Assembly (NCBI RefSeq): GCF_000325745.1
Contig: NC_019907.1
Coordinates: 124,001-188,000 of the forward strand
Direction: 5' to 3'
DNA from: Liberibacter crescens BT-1
Lineage (GTDB): Bacteria; Pseudomonadota; Alphaproteobacteria; Rhizobiales; Rhizobiaceae
DNA: 64,000 bases
How positions within the stretch are numbered: position 1 is the stretch's first letter; each line of letters begins with the position of its first letter. A program made the position numbers and the translations under genes. The notes beneath the pieces were generated by a model, which worked only from the letters and a program-made list of their open reading frames with translations, did not search any database and was not told the DNA's origin. Positions 41,220-52,521 of the stretch are shown here, piece after piece.

Positions 41220-42697
41220 CTGTGATCTTATTGTTCAAGGTCTAAAATTTTATGTAATTTCAAATTATTATTAAAATTTATTATAAAAAACACTGAAATT
41301 TATTATAATGAGGTTATTTTATTTTGTTATAATAAACGAATATTATAACTGCTTTTTGTGTTTTTGTTTTAAGTCTTCTTAGATATATTTTTTATTTTAA
41401 TAATTTTAGGTAATATGATGTCAAGTGACAGTAGACCTTTACAGGTATCTCGATTTTTATTGATTAGTTTATTTATTTTTAGTTTTAGTGTAACACTTGC
41501 TATTAGTCCTTATGTAAATTTAATTATAGATTATAAAAGTTTATTACAATTTTTAGTAATTGTTATCACTATTATTTGTATATCGAATGTTCTTCAGGTT
41601 TTTTTTGATTTTTTTCTTCTAAGATCTATCGTTGAAGTTATAGGATGGGGTCTTTGTTTAACCCCTATCATTATCATTTCTACGTATATTGCTATGCATT
41701 TTCATCAACCTCTTGTAGATAATACGCTTAGCCTTGTAGATGAAAGGCTTGGTTTTCATTGGATATCTTTTATAAGATTTGTTGATGCCAGACCTTGGCT
41801 TTCTTTCTGGCTGAAAGAAAGTTATTCATCTTTCGCATTTCAACTTTTAATTTGGCCTATAATATTGATCTTTTTAAAAATTCCTGAACGTGCTTATATA
41901 ATGGTGACTTCTTATGGGGTTTTATGTTTTGTATCAAGTATCGTGGCAACTTGGTTCCCAGCTCTTGGGACATATGTATATTATCATATAGACCCAGACA
42001 CCTTGAAGAATATTGACAGCTTTTATGTGTATCATTTTCTTCAGCAATTCGATGCAGTACGGGATCAGTCACCCTTTCATTTATTATTCCGAGATACTGC
42101 AGGAATTATAACTTTCCCGTCCGTGCATGCAGCTGTTGCTACTTTATGTATATGGGCTGCTTGGCCTCTTAAATTTTTAAAGTGGGTTTCTCTTTTACTA
42201 AATTTTCTAATGATGGTTTCCGCCGTTGCTAATGCCAGTCATTATTTGATTGATATTATTGCTGGTGCTGTTGTCGCTATTATGTCGATTTCTTTTTTAG
42301 TGGCTTTGATTGGAAGAATTACAAAAAGTGACACATTCATTTTTTACAAATTTCAACCTTTAAAAGAAAAAAGTGAAATATTGTAAAATAATTGAATGTT
42401 TATAATGAATATTATGGAAGTAAATGGATTATGTCGTATCAAGAAGTGCTTCTTCTTTACGAATTAAACGACTTAGTCTTTCTATTCCTTCTTCTATAAT
42501 TTCTTTTTCTGTACAAGAAAAAGAGATTCTTAACGTATTTGTACCTGATCGATCGGCAAAGAAAGAACTCCCAGGAACAAAAGCTACTTTTTCACTTTCA
42601 AGAGATTGCTTTAATAATGTAGCGGTATTCAGTTTTTCCATTAGGTTCATCCAGATGAACATACCCCCCTCTGGTTTGGTCCATGTTACGCTTTTTG
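41220..42697. repeat. Second copy of the tandem duplication
   Basis: Matches 39779-41213 with about 98 percent identity across the PAP2 gene. Its right end continues smoothly into the full aminotransferase gene, so this end is the original junction. Only six bases separate the two copies. Confidence 0.92.
41415..42386 (+). CDS. PAP2 family membrane phosphatase, copy 2
   Basis: 323 residues, the same length as copy 1. By my reading the two genes differ at 19 bases, of which about 14 change an amino acid (R to Q, F to L, N to H, A to V, E to I, V to L, I to V, L to F, G to V, H to D, N to I, L to F, I to S) and about 5 are silent. The active-site motifs FPSVHAAV and SHYLIDIIAG are unchanged. 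The changes gather in loops and near the C-terminus. It carries its own copy of the upstream region, so it is likely expressed. Confidence 0.85.
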   Translation: MMSSDSRPLQVSRFLLISLFIFSFSVTLAISPYVNLIIDYKSLLQFLVIVITIICISNVLQVFFDFFLLRSIVEVIGWGLCLTPIIIISTYIAMHFHQPLVDNTLSLVDERLGFHWISFIRFVDARPWLSFWLKESYSSFAFQLLIWPIILIFLKIPERAYIMVTSYGVLCFVSSIVATWFPALGTYVYYHIDPDTLKNIDSFYVYHFLQQFDAVRDQSPFHLLFRDTAGIITFPSVHAAVATLCIWAAWPLKFLKWVSLLLNFLMMVSAVANASHYLIDIIAGAVVAIMSISFLVALIGRITKSDTFIFYKFQPLKEKSEIL

Positions 42698-43658
42698 GCA
42701 TATGCTTGGATAAAGCAGTAAGCATACAGTCGCGTCTATGGCTATAAACTTTTTTAATTTTTTTTAATTGTGCCTCTAATCCATATGAGGCTGCGTAATG
42801 CATGGCCATTTGATTTATAGTTGAAACATGAAGATCAGAAGCTTGTTTGATCAAGATAATTTTCTTTATCACTTCTATATTTGCGCAGATCCAACCAATT
42901 CTAATTCCTGGAGAAAGGGTTTTAGAAAAACTACCAGTATATATAACCCGTGTTTTATTAATGTGCCCTTTTTGTTTTATCTCAAGAGCAAGAATTGGAG
43001 GAATTTTTTCCCCATCAAAGCGTAGTGCTTGATAAGCTCCATCTTCAATAAGAGCAATATCCATTTCATCAATGAAATTGATTAGATTTTCTCTGTTTTT
43101 TAAATCAAGTGTTTCTCCTGTAGGATTTGAAAAATCAGAAGAAACATATGCAAACTTCATTTTATTGCGAACATCTTTTCCTGAATCTTTATATGATTTA
43201 AGATAAAGAGTTTGATCCAATGATAAACAACTATAGACTGGTTCGTAAGCGTTAAAAGCCATAAGGGCTCCAAGATAAGTTGGTGCTCTTACAAAAGCGG
43301 TATCACCAGGAGAAAGGAAAAGTTTTCCTAAATAATCAAGGGCTTGCTGAGATCCAGATGTAATAATAATATTTGCTGCGCTACAGGAGATTCCTATTTC
43401 ATTCATTTCAGAAGCAATAAACTCTCGTAGGGGCAAGTAACCCTCACTAATTGAATATTGTAATGCAAAAGACCCGTTTTTAGATAAAATACTTTCATAC
43501 GCTTCTTTAAAAAATTCTTTTGGAAGCAGATTTGCATCAGGAATTCCACCAGCAAATGAAATGATATCGGGGCGTTCTAATAATTTCAAAAGCTCACGAA
43601 TTTCAGATGAATGCATACGGTTCAAGCGTGTAGAAAACTTTTCTTCCCAATTCAACAT
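42429..43658 (-). CDS. PLP-dependent aminotransferase (class I, 2-aminoadipate/MocR-like type)
   Basis: A 409-residue fold-type I enzyme. IISFAGGIPDANLLPKEFF near the start, ITSGSQQALDYLGKLFLSPG, and the PLP lysine in YTGSFSKTLSPGIRIGWI place it with the LysN/aromatic aminotransferase group, without the DNA-binding domain of MocR regulators. The substrate is uncertain; branched-chain, aromatic or 2-aminoadipate amino acids are candidates. Its 3' end is duplicated upstream as a pseudogene. It is followed (on its strand) by the PAP2 copy 2 gene in opposite orientation. Confidence 0.85.
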   Translation of the reverse strand: MLNWEEKFSTRLNRMHSSEIRELLKLLERPDIISFAGGIPDANLLPKEFFKEAYESILSKNGSFALQYSISEGYLPLREFIASEMNEIGISCSAANIIITSGSQQALDYLGKLFLSPGDTAFVRAPTYLGALMAFNAYEPVYSCLSLDQTLYLKSYKDSGKDVRNKMKFAYVSSDFSNPTGETLDLKNRENLINFIDEMDIALIEDGAYQALRFDGEKIPPILALEIKQKGHINKTRVIYTGSFSKTLSPGIRIGWICANIEVIKKIILIKQASDLHVSTINQMAMHYAASYGLEAQLKKIKKVYSHRRDCMLTALSKHMPKSVTWTKPEGGMFIWMNLMEKLNTATLLKQSLESEKVAFVPGSSFFADRSGTNTLRISFSCTEKEIIEEGIERLSRLIRKEEALLDTT

Positions 43659-43771
43659 AGAAAAATTTCCTTATTAGTGTTTTCTGCGCTGCTTTATAAT
43701 TTTATAATAATCTATATCTTAAATTGTAACAATAATATAAAATTTTAAAACGCTATACAACTTAAAATTAC

Positions 43772-44791
43772 TTAGTTCGTATCTCTGGTAACAAGACAAT
43801 TCTTATGAATCCAAGGCATCATATTACGTATGTTTTCACCAATTTTTTCAATTTGATGATTTTTATTTTTGAGTCTCATATCATTAAATCGTTTAGATCC
43901 AGAACGATATTCTGCCATCCATTCGGATACAAATTGCCCTGTTTGTATCTTTTTAAGGATAGATTTCATTTGAGCTTTTACTTCATTGGTAATTATTAGC
44001 GGACCAGATACATATTCTCCCCATTCAGCGGTATTGGAAATTACATGATTCATATTAGAAATTCCCCCTTCGTAGATAAGGTCTGCAATTAACTTTACTT
44101 CATGTAAACATTCAAAATAGGCCATTTCTGGAGCATACCCAGATTCAACAAGTGTTTCAAATCCCGCGCGAATAAGCTCGACTAAACCTCCGCATAATAC
44201 AGCTTGTTCTCCGAAAAGATCAGTTTCGCATTCTTCTTTAAAGTTTGTTTCAATAATTCCTGAACGGCCACTACCAATAGAACAAGCATAAGAAAGTGCT
44301 AAATTAAATGCTGTTCCAGAAGGATTTTGATGAACAGCAACAAGAGAAGGGACTCCTCCACCGCGCATATATTCGCTACGTACAGCATGTCCTTGTCCTT
44401 TAGGTGCTATCATTATAACATCAATGCTATCTTTTGGAACAATAAGATTAAAATGTATACTGAGGCCGTGAGAAAATCCTAGAACGGCATTATCTTTTAT
44501 ATTAGGTTTAATAAAGTTTTCGTATATATCAGCATGGGTTTCATCAGGGGTTAGAATCATGATGAAATCTGCCCAAGAAGATGCTTGTTGTATTGACATT
44601 ACTTGGAGAGCATCATCTTCTACTTTTTTCGTAGTTTCTGAGGATTTTTGTAGGGCAATTCTGATGTTAGTAATCCCACTTTCCTTTAAATTTAAAGCTT
44701 GTGCCCTTCCTTGAGATCCATAACCAACTATTGCTATATTCTTTGATTTTATAAGTTCCAAATCAGCGTCATGATCATAATAAACACGCAT
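43772..44791 (-). CDS. ilvC: Ketol-acid reductoisomerase (NADP+)
   Basis: The short class I form, 339 residues. [21 protein letters not shown] is the nucleotide-binding loop (read here from IVGYGSQG), and [13 protein letters not shown] plus the metal-binding [14 protein letters not shown] complete the site. It acts in isoleucine and valine synthesis. Having ilvC is one reason to think this genome is less reduced than the pathogenic Liberibacter species. The adjacent aminotransferase is transcribed in the same direction, 113 bases downstream. Confidence 0.96.
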   Translation of the reverse strand: MRVYYDHDADLELIKSKNIAIVGYGSQGRAQALNLKESGITNIRIALQKSSETTKKVEDDALQVMSIQQASSWADFIMILTPDETHADIYENFIKPNIKDNAVLGFSHGLSIHFNLIVPKDSIDVIMIAPKGQGHAVRSEYMRGGGVPSLVAVHQNPSGTAFNLALSYACSIGSGRSGIIETNFKEECETDLFGEQAVLCGGLVELIRAGFETLVESGYAPEMAYFECLHEVKLIADLIYEGGISNMNHVISNTAEWGEYVSGPLIITNEVKAQMKSILKKIQTGQFVSEWMAEYRSGSKRFNDMRLKNKNHQIEKIGENIRNMMPWIHKNCLVTRDTN

Positions 44792-45014
44792 TATTTATCC
44801 TCAAAAAGGACACTTATGTATAAACTATAAATTCTTTGAGCTTTCATGAGTTTAATGCTTTTAAATAAAAATTTAAATTTTTAATAAGCTTTAAATGTTA
44901 AAGATCTTTTTGTAAAGTTCTGTTTTAAAATAATAGTTTGTATTTTGAGTATAGGACAGGTCTCCCTTATGAAAAATATAAGTCGGATATCGGAATTCAT
45001 ATGAGTTTTGAGGC

Positions 45015-45767
45015 TTAAAGAGTATGTCCACAAGCATGGCGAAGTCGCAAAACAGCTTCTTTTGTGCCATACTCAAATGCATCAGCTGCAAATGCGTGAC
45101 CTACAGAGATTTCAAAGAGATATGGAATCCTTTTGATCAAAGTTGGTATGTTGTTTACTGTAAGATCGTGTCCTGCATTAACGTTGATGGATAGTCTGTT
45201 AGCAATGTCAGCGGTTTGAGCAAGTTTTTCTAAAAAGAAAGCTTCTTTTTTAGAATTGTTAAAACATCCTCCGTAAGGGCCTGTATAAAGCTCAATTTGA
45301 TCAGTTTGTGTTGCTTTAGCGGCTTTAAGAGGTTTTTCTTCTCCATCGGCATTAGCAAAAAGTGAGACATTAGATCCTAAGGCTTTCAGTTGAGAAACAA
45401 CTGTAGAAAGAAATTCTTGATGCTTGATGAAATCCCATCCGTGATCAGATGTAAGTTGGTCTGGTTTGTCAGGAACAAGGGTTACTTGTTCTGGTTTTAT
45501 ATCTCTGCATAGTGCCATGAATTCTTCACAGGGATATCCTTCAACATTCAATTCTGCATTTGGAAATTCTGTATCTAGTAACTGACGAATATCAGGCAAA
45601 TCCGAGAAACGAATATGTCGTTGATCAGGTCTTGGATGCACTGTAAGGCCAAAAGCTCCAGCTCTAAGAGCTATTCTCCCTATATGTATTATGTTTGGCC
45701 AAGGAAGATTGCGTCGATTACGTATCATAGCAATGGCATTGAGATTAATAGATAATTTGGGAGCCAT
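45015..45767 (-). CDS. pdxJ: Pyridoxine 5'-phosphate synthase
   Basis: A 250-residue TIM barrel that closes the ring of vitamin B6 phosphate. LSINLNAIAMIRNRR at the start, GLTVHPRPDQRHIRFSDL, VEGYPCEEFM, PEQVTLVPDKPDQLTSDHGW and VNAGHDLTVNNIP are all PdxJ signatures. It is isolated, with AT-rich spacers on both sides. Confidence 0.95.
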   Translation of the reverse strand: MAPKLSINLNAIAMIRNRRNLPWPNIIHIGRIALRAGAFGLTVHPRPDQRHIRFSDLPDIRQLLDTEFPNAELNVEGYPCEEFMALCRDIKPEQVTLVPDKPDQLTSDHGWDFIKHQEFLSTVVSQLKALGSNVSLFANADGEEKPLKAAKATQTDQIELYTGPYGGCFNNSKKEAFFLEKLAQTADIANRLSINVNAGHDLTVNNIPTLIKRIPYLFEISVGHAFAADAFEYGTKEAVLRLRHACGHTL

Positions 45768-46015
45768 GGGGGGGTACTATATCACAATAATTTTTAAGAA
45801 GAAGGTAATGAAATTTATAATTTTAAATTATTGTTGCAAACTATTGCAAAGTTGATAATAAATCAAGATTATAATAAGGTTACAATTTAATGGTTATAAA
45901 ATACTAGACTTTTTTTGATGATATGTTAAAATAATATGCTTGTGTAGTTATTTTTTAAATCTACCTAGGCAAAAGTAAAGAAATTAAACAATGTAAACAA
46001 TGAAAGATGTGAAAC

Positions 46016-46222
46016 GTGCAAGTACTTGTTCGCGATAATAATATTGATCAGGCCCTACGCGCCCTTAAAAAAAAGATGCAAAGGGAAGGTATATTTCGTG
46101 AAATGAAGATGCGAGACTATTATGAGAAGCCTTCTGAGAAACGTGTTAGGTTGAAATCTGAGGCTATTCGTAGGGTTAGGAAGCTGGCACGTAAAAATGC
46201 CCAGAAGGATGCTGTTAAGTAA
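46016..46222 (+). CDS. rpsU: 30S ribosomal protein S21
   Basis: A 68-residue basic protein starting [20 protein letters not shown] and continuing [20 protein letters not shown], the S21 consensus of Rhizobiales. It starts with GTG. S21 sits on the 30S platform and aids mRNA pairing. It is followed after 60 bases by a TPR lipoprotein gene, a common rhizobial arrangement. Confidence 0.96.
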   Translation: MQVLVRDNNIDQALRALKKKMQREGIFREMKMRDYYEKPSEKRVRLKSEAIRRVRKLARKNAQKDAVK

Positions 46223-46282
46223 GTGATGTTTAAGTTGTTCTTTTTGTGTTTAAGTGTAACTATAGTTTCGGGTTAGTTTTTC

Positions 46283-47161
46283 ATGTATTGCCATTCCTTG
46301 AAAGAAAAGAAAGCTTTTATTTGGCGTATTATTTCTTTACCATCTAAATGGTTCTGGTTGTTTTCTGCTCTTATAGTCATAAGTGGTTGTGGGGATAAAG
46401 ATAATCTTTTTCTTAAAAATGGGATGGATCGAGGTCATGGTTCGCAAGAAAACATTTCTTCTTTAAGTGAAGTGATCAGGTCTAATCCTTTAGATCCTGA
46501 AGGGTATAATGCTCGTGGTGTTGCTTATGCTCGTGCTGGAAATTTTCGTGATGCGTTACAAGATTTTAATATGGCCGTTAAGCTTAATCATAGGTACTAT
46601 GAGGCATATGTAAATCGAGCATTGGTGTATCGTAATATCAGGAAATACAACGAAGCCCTTGCTGATTATGATTTGGCTTTAAAGATTCATCCATCTTATG
46701 ATGTAGCTTTGATTGGGAGAGGTAATTTATATCGTAAGCTTGGAAGTATTGATAAGGCATTTGCAGATTTTAATAAAGCAATAAATTTAAATACAACTGA
46801 TGGAAGAGCATGGCATGGTCAAGGTTTAATATTGCAGTTAAAAGGTCAACATGAAAGGGCTATAGAAGCTTTCTCTAAAGCAATCTCTCTCTCTCCGTCA
46901 TCTCCTGAGCCATATAATGGTCGAGGTGTTTCTTATGTAGCTCTTAAAGATGATGAAAATGCTTTTGATGATTTCAATACTGCTATAAATCTTGATCCAA
47001 ATCTGGCTGAGTCTTGGTCTAACCAAGCTCTTGTGTATGAGATGAGGGGAGACTACAAAAAATCTCTTCAATCCTACTTGCATGCTTTTAATTTAGATCC
47101 TAATTACGCACCTTCTAAAATAGGTTTGGCACGAGTTCGTTCATATATTAAAAATGGTTAA
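46283..47161 (+). CDS. TPR-repeat lipoprotein
   Basis: A 292-residue protein. A hydrophobic N-terminal segment ends in VISGC, giving C36 as the likely lipidated residue. From about residue 55 there are six tetratricopeptide repeats in a row, with the usual A-G-Y-A-F-P spacing (for example AYARAGNFRDALQDFNMAVK and GLILQLKGQHERAIEAFSKA). It is probably an envelope scaffold that holds partner proteins. NlpI-like roles are possible. Position after rpsU is conserved in relatives. Confidence 0.85.
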   Translation: MYCHSLKEKKAFIWRIISLPSKWFWLFSALIVISGCGDKDNLFLKNGMDRGHGSQENISSLSEVIRSNPLDPEGYNARGVAYARAGNFRDALQDFNMAVKLNHRYYEAYVNRALVYRNIRKYNEALADYDLALKIHPSYDVALIGRGNLYRKLGSIDKAFADFNKAINLNTTDGRAWHGQGLILQLKGQHERAIEAFSKAISLSPSSPEPYNGRGVSYVALKDDENAFDDFNTAINLDPNLAESWSNQALVYEMRGDYKKSLQSYLHAFNLDPNYAPSKIGLARVRSYIKNG

Positions 47162-49273
<2,112 letters not shown>

Positions 49274-49454
49274 GAATAGTAATATGAATTAATATAATAA
49301 TTAGAATTTTAAATGTTTCTTGGGAATAGAGGGTTGTTTTTTGAGTAAAGTAATTTCATTTATCTTGCGTTGATTAAGAAAATAATAAGACTTTTATTAA
49401 GTTTTCTGAATTGTTTTTTTATAAAAATAACACTTTTGGTGAAGCAATTCTTTT

Positions 49455-50516
49455 TTAATATCTTGAAATCTTTTTGGTATTGTTTTTTCGAGATGGGATC
49501 TTATTTTTTTTAATTTTTTTTGTATCCTTTAAAAGATTAATGTTTAAAAGGTTAAGGTTTTCTCTTTCTTGTATGTTTTTTTCTTCTGCTAACAATTGGC
49601 TATTAAGGAGATCATTCTTTTTATTGCAAATTTTTTCTTTAATATCTGGGAGATTGTTAGAGATATTTTTTTTAGATGACAATGTTTTCATGTTACTGGT
49701 TGGATAATGTAAAAATCCTTCAAGCAGTAATTTTTGAGATATAGTGTTACGTTTATTTAAGTCTTCAGTACCTAAAACAACAGCAATAACAGTACGTCCT
49801 TTTTGAGTAGCAGAAGAAATTAAATTAAATCCAGAAGAACATGTATAGCCTGTCTTCATGCCGTTTGCTCCAGGAAAGTGTCCAATAAGCCAATTAGAAT
49901 TAAAGTAATTTTTCTCATGGATTTTGAAACCTGGTAGCGAAAAATAATTAAGGTAGTTAGGGAATTCATTTCTTATAGCTAAAGATAATATTGCCAGATC
50001 TCTTGCTGTAGTATAATTATATTGATTTTTTTGTGTAAGGCCGTGAGGATTTACAAAATGAGTAGACAATAGTCCAAGCTTTTTTGCTTCTTGATTCATA
50101 CGTAAAACAAAAGATTGTTCTGTTTTGCTAAGATTTTCAGCTATTGCTATGGCAATGTCGTTTGCCGATCTAATAAGCATTATTTTTAAAGCGTTATCAA
50201 GTGTTAGTTGTGATCCTGGTTGAAAATGCATCTTTACAGGTGGCTGGTTAGCCGCATGCTTACTGATCACAATAGGAGTTTTAAAAGTTACTTGGCCATC
50301 TCGTATCATGGAAAAAGCGATATAAGTTGTCATTAATTTGGTAAGGGAAGCAGGATGCCATAACCTTGATGATTCATTTTCAAGTATGATTTTCTTTGTG
50401 TCTGCGTCAATCAATATATAAGGGCTTGCGTATGCTTGAAAAATTATAAAACATAAGAATAGAGTAGTTGTTATTAAAGACACAGCATGCTTGAGTCTGT
50501 TTTTTTGGGTCGGCAT
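49455..50516 (-). CDS. D-alanyl-D-alanine carboxypeptidase (PBP5/DacC-like)
   Basis: A 353-residue serine peptidase trimming murein pentapeptides. The signal peptide ends QAYA (about residue 30). The active-site motifs are S57-K60 in PASLTKLMT, S117-N119 in SAND, and KTG in GMKTGYTCSSGF. The C-terminal 90 residues are Lys/Asn-rich and low in complexity instead of the usual PBP5 C-terminal domain and amphipathic anchor, so attachment to the membrane is uncertain. It converges on thiC. Confidence 0.9.
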   Translation of the reverse strand: MPTQKNRLKHAVSLITTTLFLCFIIFQAYASPYILIDADTKKIILENESSRLWHPASLTKLMTTYIAFSMIRDGQVTFKTPIVISKHAANQPPVKMHFQPGSQLTLDNALKIMLIRSANDIAIAIAENLSKTEQSFVLRMNQEAKKLGLLSTHFVNPHGLTQKNQYNYTTARDLAILSLAIRNEFPNYLNYFSLPGFKIHEKNYFNSNWLIGHFPGANGMKTGYTCSSGFNLISSATQKGRTVIAVVLGTEDLNKRNTISQKLLLEGFLHYPTSNMKTLSSKKNISNNLPDIKEKICNKKNDLLNSQLLAEEKNIQERENLNLLNINLLKDTKKIKKNKIPSRKNNTKKISRY

Positions 50517-50886
50517 AATTATTAAAATCCTTTTTTAGAATTAAAATTATGTAATATATATTTCTACTATGAGACTATCTGTAGGTTTTAAATATGGATA
50601 ATTTTAAACTGGGTTAAAATCATATAAATATTTCTTGATGTTGTAGATTAGAAATCTGTATAGATCTTGAAAAATTTTATAGAGCAGCTGTATCTTATAA
50701 ATACAGGTAATGTTTTTTGTATTATACTATAATATAACTATTGTTATGAGCATTTTTTAAAAAAATATATATAAGATATTAGCTTCACGTAAGAATATGA
50801 TCTTATAAAAAAAGGATGTCGGGTCTTTTGTTTCATAGGGTTCTCTTTATCAGAATAAAGATATAAAATTATACTACGGAATTTCC
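50517..50886. other. Upstream region of the cyd operon
   Basis: 370 bases between the divergent dac and cydD genes. A perfect 7-bp stem with a 4-base loop (TCTTTAT-CAGA-ATAAAGA, 50844-50861) lies just before cydD. I looked for an FNR/FixK site (TTGAT-N4-ATCAA) and saw only half-sites. Confidence 0.4.
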
Positions 50887-52521
50887 ATGTCTCAGACTAA
50901 AGTAGCACACTTACCAAGATGGGCAGCTATTTTACAGGTTATAGCGAGTATTTTTGGGCTCATTCAAATTGCTTTAATAGCTAAAATTATTGGAGTTGTT
51001 GTTCTAGAAAGACAATATAAAGTTGTTTTTATGGTATTGATCTTTTTCATTTCTGGATTAATGAGGTTTGCAATTGATGCTTTAGGGTGTCGGGTTGCTT
51101 TTAAGTTTGCCTATTCTTTTGTGTCACAAAAAAGACAGGAAATGCTAGAGCGATGGAGAAATATTTCTCCTCTCGATATTAATTGTCCTTCTTCAGGAAA
51201 AGTTGCAAGTGTTTTTAGTGAGCAATCTGAGATGGTAGTATCTTATTTATCACGATTTCAACCCATAGCTTTAAAAGCATGCATATTGCCTATAATTATT
51301 TTTTTCTTGGTATTGTATTATTCATGGATAGCAGCGTTTATTCTTCTTATTACAGCACCTTTAATTCCTCTTTTTATGATATTAATTGGTTGGCATGCGA
51401 AAGAAGCTAGTCAAAAGCATCTTTCTGAAGTTGGTGAATTAAATGCTATGCTTATTGATCGCTTAAAAGGTTTGTTGACTATTCGTTCTCTTGATGCTGT
51501 TGAGATAACGGCTCAAAAATTGAGAGACCATTCTGAGAATTTATGTAGAAGGACAATGGAAGTATTAAAGATAGCTTTTTTATCTTCTGCTGTTCTAGAG
51601 CTTTTTTCTTCCTTATCTGTTGCAATGATTGCTGTTTATGTAGGTTTTAGTTTACTAGGTCAGATTAATTTTGGTGCATGGGGTAGACAAATAACATTGT
51701 ATGAGGGTTTATTTATCTTGTTATTGGCACCAGCTTTTTTTGAGCCATTACGTGAATTGTCTTCTGTTTGGCATGAGAGGGCTGCTGGAGAGGTCGCGCT
51801 TAAACAACTTGAAACTTTAGGGAATAGAGCGTTAAGAATGGTCCCGGTAGATCATAAGATGATTTCTTGTAAAGGGCCTCCTTCAGTACATTTGCAAGAT
51901 ATTTGCTTTAGGTATAATAAAATCGACAGGCTTTTATTTAATAAATTTAATCTTTCAGTCTTTCCTGGGGAACATATAGCCTTGTTTGGCCCTAGTGGGT
52001 GCGGTAAATCTACTATACTTTCTTTGATTGCAGGATTTGTAATTCCTGAAGAGGGGCATATTAGGGTAGGGAATATTGCAATAAATGGATACACAATATT
52101 ATCAGCCCGTTCTCGTATGGCATGGGTTGATCAAAATCCGTATTTTTTTTCTGGTAGCATTAAATCTAACCTGCGATTGGCTTTATTAGAAGCCAATGAT
52201 CAACAGATTTCGAATGCACTGAAGGATGTTTTTTTGGATATTGCCCCAGACACTCTTATTGGAGAAGGAGGTATGGGTCTTTCAGGAGGTGAAGCCTTAA
52301 GATTGGCGTTAGCGCGTACCTTGTTAAAACCAAACGTAGATATTTTCTTGATTGATGAACCAACAGCACACTTAGATTCTGAAACAGCTTCCTTCATCAC
52401 TAAAAGTTTGCTGTCTGTAACCAAAAATCATACATTAATAGTGTCAACACATGATATAAAACTTGCTTCTTTAATGGACCGAGTTATTCCCATTGAAGAT
52501 ATTAAAAATAGTTTGATATGA
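50887..52521 (+). CDS. cydD: Thiol reductant ABC exporter subunit CydD
   Basis: Half of the heterodimeric CydDC exporter, which moves cysteine/glutathione to the periplasm and is needed to assemble cytochrome bd. 544 residues: six helices, then an ATPase with FGPSGCGKSTILSLI, LSGGEALRLALARTLL and FLIDEPTAHLD. The order cydD-cydC-cydA-cydB-cydX is one operon; the stop overlaps cydC by four bases (ATGA). Confidence 0.93.
   Translation: MSQTKVAHLPRWAAILQVIASIFGLIQIALIAKIIGVVVLERQYKVVFMVLIFFISGLMRFAIDALGCRVAFKFAYSFVSQKRQEMLERWRNISPLDINCPSSGKVASVFSEQSEMVVSYLSRFQPIALKACILPIIIFFLVLYYSWIAAFILLITAPLIPLFMILIGWHAKEASQKHLSEVGELNAMLIDRLKGLLTIRSLDAVEITAQKLRDHSENLCRRTMEVLKIAFLSSAVLELFSSLSVAMIAVYVGFSLLGQINFGAWGRQITLYEGLFILLLAPAFFEPLRELSSVWHERAAGEVALKQLETLGNRALRMVPVDHKMISCKGPPSVHLQDICFRYNKIDRLLFNKFNLSVFPGEHIALFGPSGCGKSTILSLIAGFVIPEEGHIRVGNIAINGYTILSARSRMAWVDQNPYFFSGSIKSNLRLALLEANDQQISNALKDVFLDIAPDTLIGEGGMGLSGGEALRLALARTLLKPNVDIFLIDEPTAHLDSETASFITKSLLSVTKNHTLIVSTHDIKLASLMDRVIPIEDIKNSLI

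Noticed and set aside
50517-50886. FNR/FixK box for the cyd operon
   Set aside because: Only a half-site (TTGAT) was found and the second half does not match.
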